Both the position numbers and the translations under genes were made by a program. A stretch of DNA of 10,201 bases from CAZAQS01 sp046485135. Its GTDB lineage: Bacteria; Chloroflexota; Anaerolineae; Anaerolineales; UBA4823. The notes beneath the pieces were generated by a model that saw nothing but the letters and a program-made list of their open reading frames with translations, was not told the origin of the DNA and did no database searches. This document shows, piece after piece, positions 1-6,889 of the stretch; the stretch's first letter is position 1; each line of letters begins with the position of its first letter. The stretch lies in contig JAWOHN010000160.1 of NCBI GenBank assembly GCA_046485135.1, forward strand, positions 1-10,201, read 5' to 3'.

Positions 1-252
1 CAGGCTCTGGAGAACATCAGCCGGACCTGGGTCGAGCCGATCACTGTTTTTCCAGGCTGGCCGGGAGTGCCCTGGACCTGGGATGTCAGCCAGGCTCTTT
101 CTCAGGCCTATCACTCCGGACAGCCGCTGCGCCTGGCATTTTATTCCGCGGATGGTCCCATGCATACCGGTAAATATTTTATCTCCTCGGATACGGAAGA
201 ATGGAACGAGCTGGGACGCCCGGCCTTGATCGTCAACTGGGGAGAGCCTTAG
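1..252 (+). CDS. C-terminal end of a probable secreted protein with a DNRLRE-like beta-sandwich domain (5' partial)
   Basis: The reading frame is open from the first base of the window to a TAG at 250-252, giving 83 residues, so the true start lies to the left. The visible part has the pattern of the C-terminal half of DNRLRE-type or carbohydrate-binding-like beta-sandwich domains: a 'WDVSQAL' strand, a hydrophobic 'LRLAFYSADG' strand, a 'KYFISSD' segment and a closing 'RPALIVNW' strand. Such modules usually sit in extracellular or surface proteins, often repeated or joined to enzymes. No catalytic residues can be judged from this fragment. Codon use and base composition look like the other genes here. 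The domain call rests on pattern only and could instead be another Ig-like or CBM-like fold. That the frame is coding is fairly sure; the function is not. Confidence 0.6.
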   Translation, partial: QALENISRTWVEPITVFPGWPGVPWTWDVSQALSQAYHSGQPLRLAFYSADGPMHTGKYFISSDTEEWNELGRPALIVNWGEP

Positions 253-295
253 ACGGTATCGCTGAAGCCTCCCTAGCTATGCTCCCTTTAACGAC

Positions 296-324
296 ACAAT
301 CCGCCAACACCCTGGGCGGATTGT
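296..324. terminator. Hairpin between two convergent genes, likely bidirectional terminator
   Basis: A perfect 10-bp stem (296-305 pairing with 315-324) closes a 9-nt loop. It lies between the + strand gene ending at 252 and the - strand dodecin gene ending at 345. The 3' flank on the + strand is only moderately T-rich (TTCGTCGTCGTTCT), so intrinsic termination may be weak. Confidence 0.55.
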
Positions 325-344
325 TCGTCGTCGTTCTAGGGGAT

Positions 345-557
345 TTAGGACTTATCTAGTGTGAAGCCGATCTTGACAGTCACCTGCCATTCTGCTACCG
401 ATCCGTTCTCAATAGAACCGCGCGATTCGATGACCTCAAACCACCGCATATTGCGGATCGTCTCAGAGGCCCTGCCGATAGCATTTAAAATGGCATCCTC
501 CATTGTGGAGGTGGATGTTCCGGTAACTTCGATTTTCTTGTAGACATTGTTTTCCAT
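345..557 (-). CDS. Dodecin family flavin-binding protein
   Basis: This 70-residue protein is full length for dodecins, which are small proteins that assemble into hollow dodecamers and bind flavins for storage or photoprotection in the cytoplasm. The sequence shows the family order: a first beta strand (VYKKIEVTGTS), one helix (MEDAILNAIGRASETIRN), then two long strands (WFEVIESRGSIENG and AEWQVTVKIGFTLD). W39 is at the position of the flavin-stacking tryptophan. Q58, in the 'WQVTVKIGF' segment, matches the conserved flavin-contacting glutamine. The ATG at 557 is chosen because AGGAGGG (564-570) lies 6 nt upstream. A longer reading back to 683 has no domain content. The gene stands alone, and a TATAAT-like -10 lies about 85 nt upstream. 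I am very confident of the family; which flavin is bound is unknown. Confidence 0.93.
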   Translation of the reverse strand: MENNVYKKIEVTGTSTSTMEDAILNAIGRASETIRNMRWFEVIESRGSIENGSVAEWQVTVKIGFTLDKS

Positions 558-639
558 AGACAACCCTCCTGAGTGTAGATATTCACAGAGTAAAATCGGT
601 TTACCTCTGCTCTGACTTTGACCTGAACCAGTGCTGACT

Positions 640-645
640 ATTATA
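640..645 (-). promoter_or_regulatory. Possible -10 element for the dodecin gene
   Basis: The - strand reads TATAAT here, an exact match to the housekeeping-sigma -10 consensus, about 85 nt upstream of the dodecin ATG. No convincing -35 hexamer lies 16-18 nt further upstream, so this is a candidate only. Confidence 0.35.
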
Positions 646-705
646 ATCCACAACTTGGGCGCCATAAGCAAATGGGTGTACAAAAAAGTTGTTGCATAAT
701 TCTAT

Positions 706-748
706 ATATGAGGGTTGCGAACGGCGGCACCGTTCGCAACCCTCATAT
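706..748. repeat. Perfect 19-bp inverted repeat (hairpin) of unknown role
   Basis: Positions 706-724 pair perfectly with 730-748 around a 5-nt loop (CGGCA). The stem is moderately GC-rich in an otherwise AT-rich stretch upstream of the dodecin gene. Neither side has an immediate T run, so it is not a typical intrinsic terminator. It could be a REP-like or small mobile repeat, an RNA stem, or a protein-binding site. I saw no second copy in this window. Confidence 0.7.
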
Positions 749-1181
749 TCGGTAACACCCTAAGAGCCGGTATCTCAACTATCGAAGCTAAACCAGTTCT
801 GCTGAAGGGTGCCTGAGAACCACACCAAATCTGCGTGTCCGTACCTCCCCGATTAAATTATATTGGGCGGGACACTCCATTTAAGGATAGTTCAATTGTT
901 GCAATTGTCACAAACTTCCCTGACGATGCTCCTCATCCTGATTGTCCTTCAATAAAATTCGATATAATAAATAAAGGTAGCACTACGTCATACCGTGGAG
1001 AACTAACCGAACACAGCTAAGTGGAGTCAGATAAATATAGGTTCTGGATAATATTTTTATCATTGTCCAATAATTTGTGTCTGTGGGCCACCTGCCCTCC
1101 ACGCATATAGTCTGGGAAATTACCCTACCAAAAATTTAGTCTGTCTTGTTCAAAACCATTCACCAATCTGAGGAATTTGAA
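749..1181. other. AT-rich stretch without a confident gene
   Basis: This 430-nt stretch separates the hairpin at 706-748 from the AOR-type gene. By hand count, G+C over 901-1020 is about 40%, against about 65% in a sample line (1861-1920) of the AOR gene. It contains one doubtful small ORF (835-1020). The final 130 nt hold AT-rich blocks such as 'GGATAATATTTTTAT' near 1046, and probably include the AOR promoter, but no -35/-10 pair is convincing. No RNA gene was recognised. Confidence 0.5.
835..1020 (+). CDS. Doubtful small ORF, 61 residues, or remnant of a foreign gene
   Basis: A GTG-initiated frame runs to a TAA. The product has no signal peptide, membrane segment or motif that I recognise; the middle 'IVAIVTNFPDDAPHPDCPSIKFDI' stretch (about residues 21-44) looks protein-like rather than random. 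No ribosome binding site precedes the GTG. The frame is open only back to a TGA at 814-816, and no ATG or better start lies between. Base composition is clearly more AT-rich than the flanking genes. It could be a small orphan gene, the eroded tail of an acquired gene, or chance. I report it so that the region is not left blank, with low confidence that it is translated. Confidence 0.2.
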   Translation: MSVPPRLNYIGRDTPFKDSSIVAIVTNFPDDAPHPDCPSIKFDIINKGSTTSYRGELTEHS

Positions 1182-3344
1182 ATGACTACCTATTCACCTG
1201 AACAGCTATTGGCCGCACACACGCTCTTAGCCGAGTATAAATATGATCTGCGACCGGTTATGCGGGGTTATGCAAACCGGACACTGTCCGTCAACCTGAC
1301 GCAGAATACCATCTCCAGCAAACCGGTCACCCAGGAGATGAAAGACCTTTTCACCGGTGGGCGGGGGTTTGGTTTGTGGCTGCTGTGGAACGCAGTGACC
1401 GGAAAAACCCGCTGGAATGACCCTGAAAATGCGCTGGTTATCAGTGGTGGACCCATTGGCGGTATCACGGCTTACCCGGGGACTGGGAAATTGACTGCCG
1501 TGACGATTTCGCCACTGACGCACTCGGTGGTTGACAGTAATGGCGGCGGTTATTTTGGCCCTTATTTAAAATTTTCCGGTTGGGACGCCCTGGAGATTCA
1601 GGGAAAAGCCGGTCAAGATGTGATCATCTATATTGACGGCGACAGCGGTAGGGTGACTATCGAAGCGGCTCCACTGGAAGCTGTAGATACACACCTGGTC
1701 AACCGCCAGTTGACCGAGATGTATGCCCACGATGAGCGCGACCAGCGCAGCATATCGGTTATTTCCGCCGGACAGGCAGCTGACCATGTTGCCATGACTG
1801 GGCTGAATATCAGTTTTTACGATACTCGCCGGGGAGAAGTGCGCATCAAACAGGCTGCCCGGGGGGGCTGTGGTCGGGTGCTGCGGGACAAGCGCATCAA
1901 AGCTATCGTGGTGCGGTACAGCAATATGACTGGTGAAAGCAACGGTGTGGCTGATATGACCTTGCTGCGCAAAGCCGGGCAGCGCATCAACAAAGAAATT
2001 ACCGAGTATGACGCCGTCCAGAACGATATGCGCAATGTCGGCACACCCTACCTGGTTGAGATCATGGATCGCTTTGATCTGCTACCGGTCGAGAATTTCC
2101 GCTATGGCTCACACCCGGATCACCACAAACTGGGCGGGTCTTTGTGGAAGCGGCGTTTTGATCACAGCGGACCGGATGGCTGCTGGTATGGCTGCACCAT
2201 GGCTTGCTCACACGTAGTCACAAAATACCAGGTTCGCACCGGTCCCTACGCCGGGGAGCTGGTGGCGGTAGATGGCCCGGAATACGAGACGATCGGCGCC
2301 ATGGGAACCAATTGCGGCATCTTTGACCCGGATGACCTGCTTGAGCTAAACTTTTACGCCGACACCTATGGGTTGGACACCATTTCCTTGGGCAATTCGA
2401 TCGCTTTTGCGATGGAATGTTATGAGGCTGGAGTACTCAATGAAGAGCGCACTGGCGGCTTGCAGCTCACCTGGGGTAACGCGGATGTTTCCATTAAGCT
2501 TCTACACCAGATGGCACGCGGCGAAGGCTTTGGCATGGTGATCGGCCAAGGCATCCGGTATATGAAGCAGTACTTTGCTGAGAGTTATGGCGCAGATCCC
2601 CAATTCTTAACCGATATCGGCACCGAAGTGAAGGGTCTGGAGATGTCAGATTATATGACTAAAGAGTCGCTCGCCCAACAAGGCGGTTATGCTCTGGCCT
2701 CCAAAGGACCCCAACACGATGAGGCCTGGTTAATCTTCATGGATCAGGTACACAAACAGATTCCCAGTTTTGAAGACAAGGCTGAGGCCTTGCATTACTT
2801 CCCTGTCTTCCGAACCTGGTTTAGCTTGCACGGGCTGTGCAAGCTGCCCTGGAACGATATCATCCCACCCAGCAACAAGACCACGGCCGAACCTGCCAAA
2901 GTCCCTGAGCATGTTGAGAACTATCTGTGGTTGCATGAGGGTGTCACGGGGCAAAAGGTTACCATCGATGACCTGATGCTCCAGTCTGAAAAGGTGTATA
3001 CCTTCCAGAGGCTGTTCAACCTGCGTATGGGTTATGGCACCCGCGCGACGGACTACCCTCCCTACCGGGCTATGGGACCTGTGACGGTCAAGGAATACGT
3101 ATCACGCCAGGAACGCTATGATACCTCTCTGCGCGAAGATGTCGGCATCGACCCACAAGGCTTGACCACCGATGAAAAAATGGCGGCTGTGCGCCAATAT
3201 CGCGAGCAGCGTTATGAACAACTGGTGGATGCGGTTTACCTGCGCCGGGGATGGTCACAAAATGGCATACCCACATTGGAGACGCTTAAACGCCTGGGTT
3301 TGGATCAGCTGCCTGAGCTGGTCAAGCTGGTTAGCGCAAATTGA
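1182..3344 (+). CDS. Aldehyde:ferredoxin oxidoreductase family tungsten/molybdenum-pterin enzyme
   Basis: This 720-residue cytoplasmic oxidoreductase belongs to the AOR family. Members bind a tungsten or molybdenum bis-pterin plus one [4Fe-4S] cluster and oxidise aldehydes with ferredoxin as acceptor, or run related two-electron reactions. The N-terminal AOR domain is clear: GGRGFG (59-64), 'DSNGGGYFG' (118-126), 'GWDALEIQGKA' (133-143) and 'RGGCGRV' (227-233). The first pterin loop, DTYGLD (394-399), is intact. Cluster cysteines are C334, C338, C342 and C553 (in HGLCKLPW). Two things differ from Pyrococcus AOR: the cysteines are spaced C-x3-C-x3-C rather than C-x2-C-x3-C, and the second pterin loop reads SLHGLC rather than DxxGLC. 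About 25 extra residues precede the domain. The ATG at 1182 is chosen over an upstream TTG (1146) because GAGGA (1170-1174) lies 7 nt before it. No ferredoxin-like subunit or MoaD-like protein is adjacent, so the substrate cannot be named. Confidence 0.9.
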   Translation: MTTYSPEQLLAAHTLLAEYKYDLRPVMRGYANRTLSVNLTQNTISSKPVTQEMKDLFTGGRGFGLWLLWNAVTGKTRWNDPENALVISGGPIGGITAYPGTGKLTAVTISPLTHSVVDSNGGGYFGPYLKFSGWDALEIQGKAGQDVIIYIDGDSGRVTIEAAPLEAVDTHLVNRQLTEMYAHDERDQRSISVISAGQAADHVAMTGLNISFYDTRRGEVRIKQAARGGCGRVLRDKRIKAIVVRYSNMTGESNGVADMTLLRKAGQRINKEITEYDAVQNDMRNVGTPYLVEIMDRFDLLPVENFRYGSHPDHHKLGGSLWKRRFDHSGPDGCWYGCTMACSHVVTKYQVRTGPYAGELVAVDGPEYETIGAMGTNCGIFDPDDLLELNFYADTYGLDTISLGNSIAFAMECYEAGVLNEERTGGLQLTWGNADVSIKLLHQMARGEGFGMVIGQGIRYMKQYFAESYGADPQFLTDIGTEVKGLEMSDYMTKESLAQQGGYALASKGPQHDEAWLIFMDQVHKQIPSFEDKAEALHYFPVFRTWFSLHGLCKLPWNDIIPPSNKTTAEPAKVPEHVENYLWLHEGVTGQKVTIDDLMLQSEKVYTFQRLFNLRMGYGTRATDYPPYRAMGPVTVKEYVSRQERYDTSLREDVGIDPQGLTTDEKMAAVRQYREQRYEQLVDAVYLRRGWSQNGIPTLETLKRLGLDQLPELVKLVSAN

Positions 3345-3481
3345 CAATAACAGGTTTCCCATCCCCCCTAACCTTGCTTCCCAGGCAGGGAACACTCACT
3401 GCTTGGAGTAGGCCGAGGCCGAGGTCGGGGTAAGGTTAAATGTACGACTTAAAGATTTTCTATTAAGTTGAGTTTTAACCC

Positions 3482-3509
3482 TTGATTTTTCTCAGATATT
3501 TGGTATACT
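3482..3509 (+). promoter_or_regulatory. Promoter-like sequence with extended -10, directly before a hairpin
   Basis: TTGATT (3482-3487), a 16-nt spacer and TATACT (3504-3509) resemble a housekeeping-sigma promoter, and TGG before TATACT makes an extended -10. A start near 3516 would enter the hairpin at 3517-3555 at once. No gene follows on the + strand; the next gene is on the opposite strand. Confidence 0.4.
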
Positions 3510-3516
3510 CTTGTTT

Positions 3517-3560
3517 GCCAGATGGCAGGGTGCCCCCCTCACCCTGCCATCTGGCTTTTA
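3517..3560 (+). terminator. Strong hairpin terminator between convergent genes
   Basis: A perfect 16-bp stem (3517-3532 with 3540-3555) around a 7-nt C-rich loop is followed on the + strand by TTTTATTTTACTTTT. It would stop transcription coming from the AOR-type gene, although it is about 170 nt past that stop codon. It also sits 2 nt beyond the stop of the oppositely oriented hydrolase, so it may serve both. The T-rich tail overlaps the 3' end of the hydrolase gene. Confidence 0.8.
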
Positions 3561-4796
3561 TTTTACTTTTCCTAAAACCAAAACCGTCTGTAGCAAAGTA
3601 TTTGCGCCGTTGACACAATTCCGCCAACGAGTCAGCTCGCGCGGTGAATGGCTGGCTCCTGCAACTGATGGCACAAAGATCATCCCCACCGGGCACAGAC
3701 CTGCCAGCGCCTGGGCATCATGCCCCGCACCAGAAGCCATCTCCATCGATTTCAATCCCAGTTTCTTGGCAGACTTTCTTAATGCTTCCTGCATCAACGG
3801 GTTCATGGGAGTGGGCAGGTGCTTCCCCTTGGGTTCAAAGTGGATTTGCAGGTCAAAGCTTTCCGCTTCCTGACGAGCCAGCTCAAGTATGGCCTGTTCC
3901 AGCTCGTCCAGGCGGTCTTGTTCGGGCGCGCGAAACTCCAATGAGAGCAGGGCTATTCCAGGTACAATGTTGAACGCCCCTGGCAAGAGCTGCAACGCGC
4001 CGGTATTGACCACACACTCAGGGAATTTCTCCATCACCAGCCGCCTGGCGGACAAGGTGAATGCACATGCTCCTTGCGCTGCGTCACGCCGGTCTTTCAT
4101 GGCTGTTGTGCCGGCATGATCGGCGCGGCCGCTAAAGGTCAGCAGGTAGGAAGCCAGACCTACAATCCCGCTGACAATGCCGATCTGTGCTCGGTCCTGT
4201 TCCAGACGCGGTCCCTGCTCGATATGCAGCTCCAGGTACCCAGCCATCTGGGCTGGGTCTCGCTTGGCGTTTAGCAGGTCTGCCTCCTGCAGACCTGCTC
4301 GGGCCAACCCGTCCAGAAGCGACTGGCGCCCGCCGCGTGGGTTATCCAATTCGGCCTGGCTGAGGATTCCGGCTACGGCGCTGCTGCCCAACAACCCCAA
4401 GAGGCTGCCTTCTTCATCGGTGAAATCGATCGCTTCCAGGTCAAAGCGCAGCGTCAGGTTCGCTTCCTGGATGACCCTCAACACTTCTAGAGCCGCCAGC
4501 ACTCCCAGCGCGCCATCGAAGCGCCCCCCGAGTGAGACAGAGTCCAAATGCGAGCCCAGCAACAGGGCCGGCGCGCCGGGCGGACTGCATCTCAGGATGG
4601 CGGAATGGTTGCCGGCTCCATCCACTTGAACCTGTAGTCCGTCTGCCTCAGCCCGTTCCCGAAACCAGGCTCGCGCTGCCAGGTGGGCTTCACTAAAGGT
4701 TGGGCGGTGCACCCCGCCATCGCCCGTATCACCAATACGAGCCAGGGTTTCAAAATCTTCTTGGAAACGTTTGGAATTTATGGTTAATGTTGTCAT
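3558..4796 (-). CDS. M20-family amidohydrolase, N-carbamoyl-L-amino-acid hydrolase / allantoate amidohydrolase type
   Basis: This 412-residue cytoplasmic metalloenzyme is full length for the HyuC/AllC/beta-ureidopropionase group. These hydrolyse N-carbamoyl amino acids or related ureido compounds, releasing ammonia and CO2, in hydantoin, pyrimidine or purine breakdown. All metal-site motifs are present: GSHLDSV (H83), GGRFDGALG (D94), DEEGS (E128/E129), ELHIEQGP (H191) and ASHSP (H383). The lid-domain signature 'GRADHAGTTAM' (H227), 'NIVPG' (N276), 'FRAPE' (R289) and 'GAGHDA' (H359) also fits this subgroup rather than plain M20 peptidases. No signal peptide is seen. The ATG at 4796 has no clear Shine-Dalgarno sequence, but the protein begins at the usual place. 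It is divergent from the copper lipoprotein gene, and no hydantoinase or purine genes flank it, so the exact substrate is open. Confidence 0.9.
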   Translation of the reverse strand: MTTLTINSKRFQEDFETLARIGDTGDGGVHRPTFSEAHLAARAWFRERAEADGLQVQVDGAGNHSAILRCSPPGAPALLLGSHLDSVSLGGRFDGALGVLAALEVLRVIQEANLTLRFDLEAIDFTDEEGSLLGLLGSSAVAGILSQAELDNPRGGRQSLLDGLARAGLQEADLLNAKRDPAQMAGYLELHIEQGPRLEQDRAQIGIVSGIVGLASYLLTFSGRADHAGTTAMKDRRDAAQGACAFTLSARRLVMEKFPECVVNTGALQLLPGAFNIVPGIALLSLEFRAPEQDRLDELEQAILELARQEAESFDLQIHFEPKGKHLPTPMNPLMQEALRKSAKKLGLKSMEMASGAGHDAQALAGLCPVGMIFVPSVAGASHSPRELTRWRNCVNGANTLLQTVLVLGKVK

Positions 4797-4852
4797 AGAT
4801 TTCAGCCGGGTAGTGTGTTTGAGCGAAATATATAGGTGAGAATGATTACCCC

Positions 4853-4880
4853 ATTATAAAGCCCATCCGTTGGTTGAGAA
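4853..4880 (-). promoter_or_regulatory. Promoter of the M20 amidohydrolase gene
   Basis: On the - strand, TTCTCA (4880-4875) is followed after 16 nt by a perfect TATAAT (4858-4853), which lies 56 nt upstream of the ATG at 4796. The spacing and the exact -10 make this a good housekeeping-type promoter. Confidence 0.55.
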
Positions 4881-4936
4881 CACCTTCACGAGAGTAGCAA
4901 ATATTTGATAATTAAGATGATTAATATCGTAAATTG

Positions 4937-4945
4937 TGCTATACT
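4937..4945 (+). promoter_or_regulatory. Extended -10 promoter of the cupredoxin lipoprotein gene
   Basis: TGC followed by TATACT (4940-4945) is an extended -10 element 45 nt upstream of the ATG at 4991. The -35 region is AT-rich (ATGATT at 4917-4922 is 17 nt away). It overlaps an imperfect inverted repeat at 4907-4928, which could hold an operator. Confidence 0.5.
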
Positions 4946-4990
4946 TCACCGTTGTCGTCGTATTTGAATTATGTGCACAGGAGAGAAAAG

Positions 4991-5512
4991 ATGTCTCGTT
5001 TGGGATTTTCGTTGGTAGTCATGTTGGGTGTGTTTCTTCTTACGGCCTGTTCTGGCAGCACACCAGGATCTTCTGACCAACTCGAGCCGGTTTCCTATAG
5101 GATCGAGATGACCGAATACGCGTTCTCACCAGAACGAATTGAAGTCAAGGTCGGTCAGGAAGTGACCCTTGATCTGGTCAATCTGGGGTTGATCAGCCAC
5201 GAGTTGATGATTGGTCAGGAGGTAGCTCGATCGAATAACCGTCCAAATGGTTTCCATAAGGATCTTTTTGAAGTTGCACACGTGGAACCGGTTGTGGTCG
5301 GTGGCTCAACTGTAGAAGAGCATTCTGCGGATGGGCATGGAGCGGACCATTCCGGCAGCTTTATGGTTGTCCTGCCCGAGAAGGGGGATCAGGCCAGTCT
5401 GACTTTCCAGGTCACTAAAGACATGGTGGGAGAATGGGAGCTGGGTTGTTTTGAACAGGATGGGGTCCACTACGATGCCGGCATGAAGGGCACCTTGGTC
5501 GTTCTTCCGTAA
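4991..5512 (+). CDS. Cupredoxin-like copper-binding lipoprotein
   Basis: This is a 173-residue exported lipoprotein with a blue-copper (cupredoxin) fold, probably an electron carrier or copper-binding protein on the outer face of the membrane. Residues 1-20 form a lipoprotein signal: SRLG, a hydrophobic core, then the lipobox LTAC with C20 as the lipidated residue. A Ser/Gly linker follows, then the beta-sandwich. The four type-1 copper ligands are visible: H70 (ISHEL), C153 (GCF), H160 and M165 (HYDAGM). Between C153 and H160 there are six residues, wider than the two of plastocyanin. A His-rich loop, HSADGHGADH (111-120), could bind extra metal. The ATG at 4991 is preceded by AGGAG (4979-4983) with 7 nt spacing; an upstream in-frame ATG region is not needed. 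The gene is monocistronic and followed by a hairpin. The fold and export are clear; the redox partner is unknown. Confidence 0.88.
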   Translation: MSRLGFSLVVMLGVFLLTACSGSTPGSSDQLEPVSYRIEMTEYAFSPERIEVKVGQEVTLDLVNLGLISHELMIGQEVARSNNRPNGFHKDLFEVAHVEPVVVGGSTVEEHSADGHGADHSGSFMVVLPEKGDQASLTFQVTKDMVGEWELGCFEQDGVHYDAGMKGTLVVLP

Positions 5513-5570
5513 AAACTCAGCCTGATTAGAAAAATTCGAGCCAGCGGGAATCACCCCAATGGAATCTTGG

Positions 5571-5628
5571 ATATGGTTTTGAGAGTAGACGAATTCGTCC
5601 AATCACAAAACCATATTTGATTATTTTT
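5571..5628 (+). terminator. Probable terminator after the cupredoxin gene, with nested palindrome
   Basis: An 11-bp perfect stem (5571-5581 with 5606-5616) encloses a second perfect 12-nt palindrome, GACGAATTCGTC (5588-5599). TTGATTATTTTT follows on the 3' side. It lies about 60 nt past the lipoprotein stop codon. Confidence 0.55.
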
Positions 5629-5641
5629 CCCGGGAGATCTG

Positions 5642-6656
5642 ATAAAGCCAGCAAAAAAGCCTGTTTTGGAAGTGGAATATAATGGTGGGCGGATGATCTC
5701 TTTAAGACAATGGATTGAAAGCCCTGGCAGGCCGGCGACTGGCTAACTCGGTGCTACAACAAGCCGGAGCAAACGGGGGCGCCTCATTCGACCGGTCGTT
5801 TATTTCTCCCAATCTTGGAGAGGGGGGTGCGCTCCATTTCCGGGAATGCGTGGCAGCTTACCAGGCGGCTGGCTTTGGCCGTTTTGAGGTGGTCGAGCTT
5901 GAGTGGCCGATTGGGCGCATCCTGGTGGAAGCCAGCGATACGATTGAAACCTGGATGCTGGCGCGCCATCCGCAACCTGTCTCCGGTCCAGTATGCTCCT
6001 ATGCTTCGGGAGTGCTGGTAGGATTTGTCAATGTTCTAGCCGGGCGGACCGATATCGTATGTGTGGAGCGCGCTTGTCAGGCCTCAGGGCACCCAGCCTG
6101 CCAATTCGAGCTCTTACCGGCCGCTCAAGTAGCTGACACTGAAATCCCGTTTGTAGCCTTTTCGCCAGACCCGGCTCTTGGAGGGCAGGTAAATTTGCTG
6201 GAGCTCCTCTTTGATCGCATGCCGATGGGCATTGCCATCTTCGATGAAGAATTTAAGTTGCGCCTTTGCAATCCTACCTGGGCTAGTTTCCTCGAACGGT
6301 ACACTCGTACAACATAAGAGCAAGTCGTCCCAGGGAAAAGCCTCTTTGAGCTGGCCCCGGGCAGCGAAGCCAATCTGCATCCTTTATTTGAGCGGGTCCT
6401 GGCAGGGGAAACCTTGCAAATGGATGCTTTTCATCTCCAAAGCGGTGGGATTGGATCTTATTGGGACGTGGTCCTGTCTCCCATCATGGAAGATGGCAAG
6501 GTTGTGGGAATTCTGGATGTGGCCAATGATGTGACCGAACAGGTCATCCAACAGGCCGAGCTGCTCCACTATCGCCAACACCTGGAAGACCTGGTGACTG
6601 CCCGAACTGAGCAATTGTCGGTTACCAACCAACGCTTGCAAAACGAGATCATTTAA
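5642..6656 (+). pseudogene. Broken V4R-PAS sensor protein
   Basis: This is the remnant of a cytoplasmic signalling protein. The main frame, from about 5706, encodes a V4R (4-vinyl-reductase-like) small-molecule-binding domain ending in the typical cysteine pattern 'PVCSYASG...ERACQASGHPACQFEL' (about 5989-6114). A PAS domain begins at 'LLFDRMPMGIAIFDEEFKL'. A TAA at 6315-6317 interrupts the PAS domain, yet the same frame continues with good PAS sequence (WDVVLSPIMEDGKVVGILDVANDVT) and a coiled coil (LEDLVTARTEQLSVTNQRLQ), to a second TAA at 6654-6656. Sensors of this type normally carry GAF or kinase domains beyond this point; they are missing. The N-terminal piece, 'VLEVEYNGGRMISLRQWIE', seems to lie in another frame (5642-5719), which implies a frameshift near 5717. 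No good start codon and ribosome binding site are present. Several independent lesions make a sequencing error unlikely. Confidence 0.8.
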
Positions 6657-6661
6657 CACGC

Positions 6662-6814
6662 ATGGCAGGCAGCTGCGGAGATGGGCGCTTCTACTATTCC
6701 GGCATGGCCCAAGCCATGTTGCTAGATGAGTTGCTGCCCGGCTGGAAAGAACAGGCCCTGCGAGAGGGTGTATTCCTGGAGGACTTGCTGCGTTCCACTC
6801 TTTCAGCGCAGTAA
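6662..6814 (+). pseudogene. 3' tail of an unrecognised gene fused behind the broken sensor
   Basis: In a different frame from the sensor, 6662-6814 encodes 50 residues ending at TAA: 'FYYSGMAQAMLLDELLPGWK' followed by 'EGVFLEDLLRSTLSAQ'. The pattern (hydrophobic helix, LPGWK, then a LEDLL tail) looks like a genuine protein C-terminus. It faintly recalls the ends of some peptidase-like proteins, but I cannot name the family. There is no ribosome binding site and no upstream body of such a gene, so it is most likely a fragment left by a deletion that joined two genes between about 6656 and 6690. A very small real gene starting at the ATG at 6662 is possible but less likely. Confidence 0.45.
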
Positions 6815-6889
6815 TTACCAACATAGGCGTTATGCAGTTCAGACGGAAATTGCCGGGAATTGGGGTTTGCAGGGCTGTTATGTTTCCTG

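Noticed and set aside
558..683. N-terminal extension of the dodecin frame (42 more residues)
   Set aside because: Dodecins are about 70 residues long, and the ATG at 557 has a near-perfect ribosome binding site. The extension also covers the likely promoter.
3369..3438. Possible stem-loop TAACCTT / AAGGTTA after the AOR-type gene
   Set aside because: Only 7 bp pair around a loop of more than 50 nt, and no T tract follows. The perfect 16-bp hairpin at 3517-3555 is a far better terminator.
4177..4629. Long + strand frame opposite the M20 hydrolase (150 residues)
   Set aside because: It is a Ser/Pro/Arg-rich shadow of the real gene on the other strand, with no ribosome binding site or motif.
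6315..6317. Programmed readthrough or recoding at the TAA in the sensor gene
   Set aside because: TAA is not a usual recoding stop, and the gene has other lesions (apparent frameshift, truncated end), so decay is the simpler explanation.
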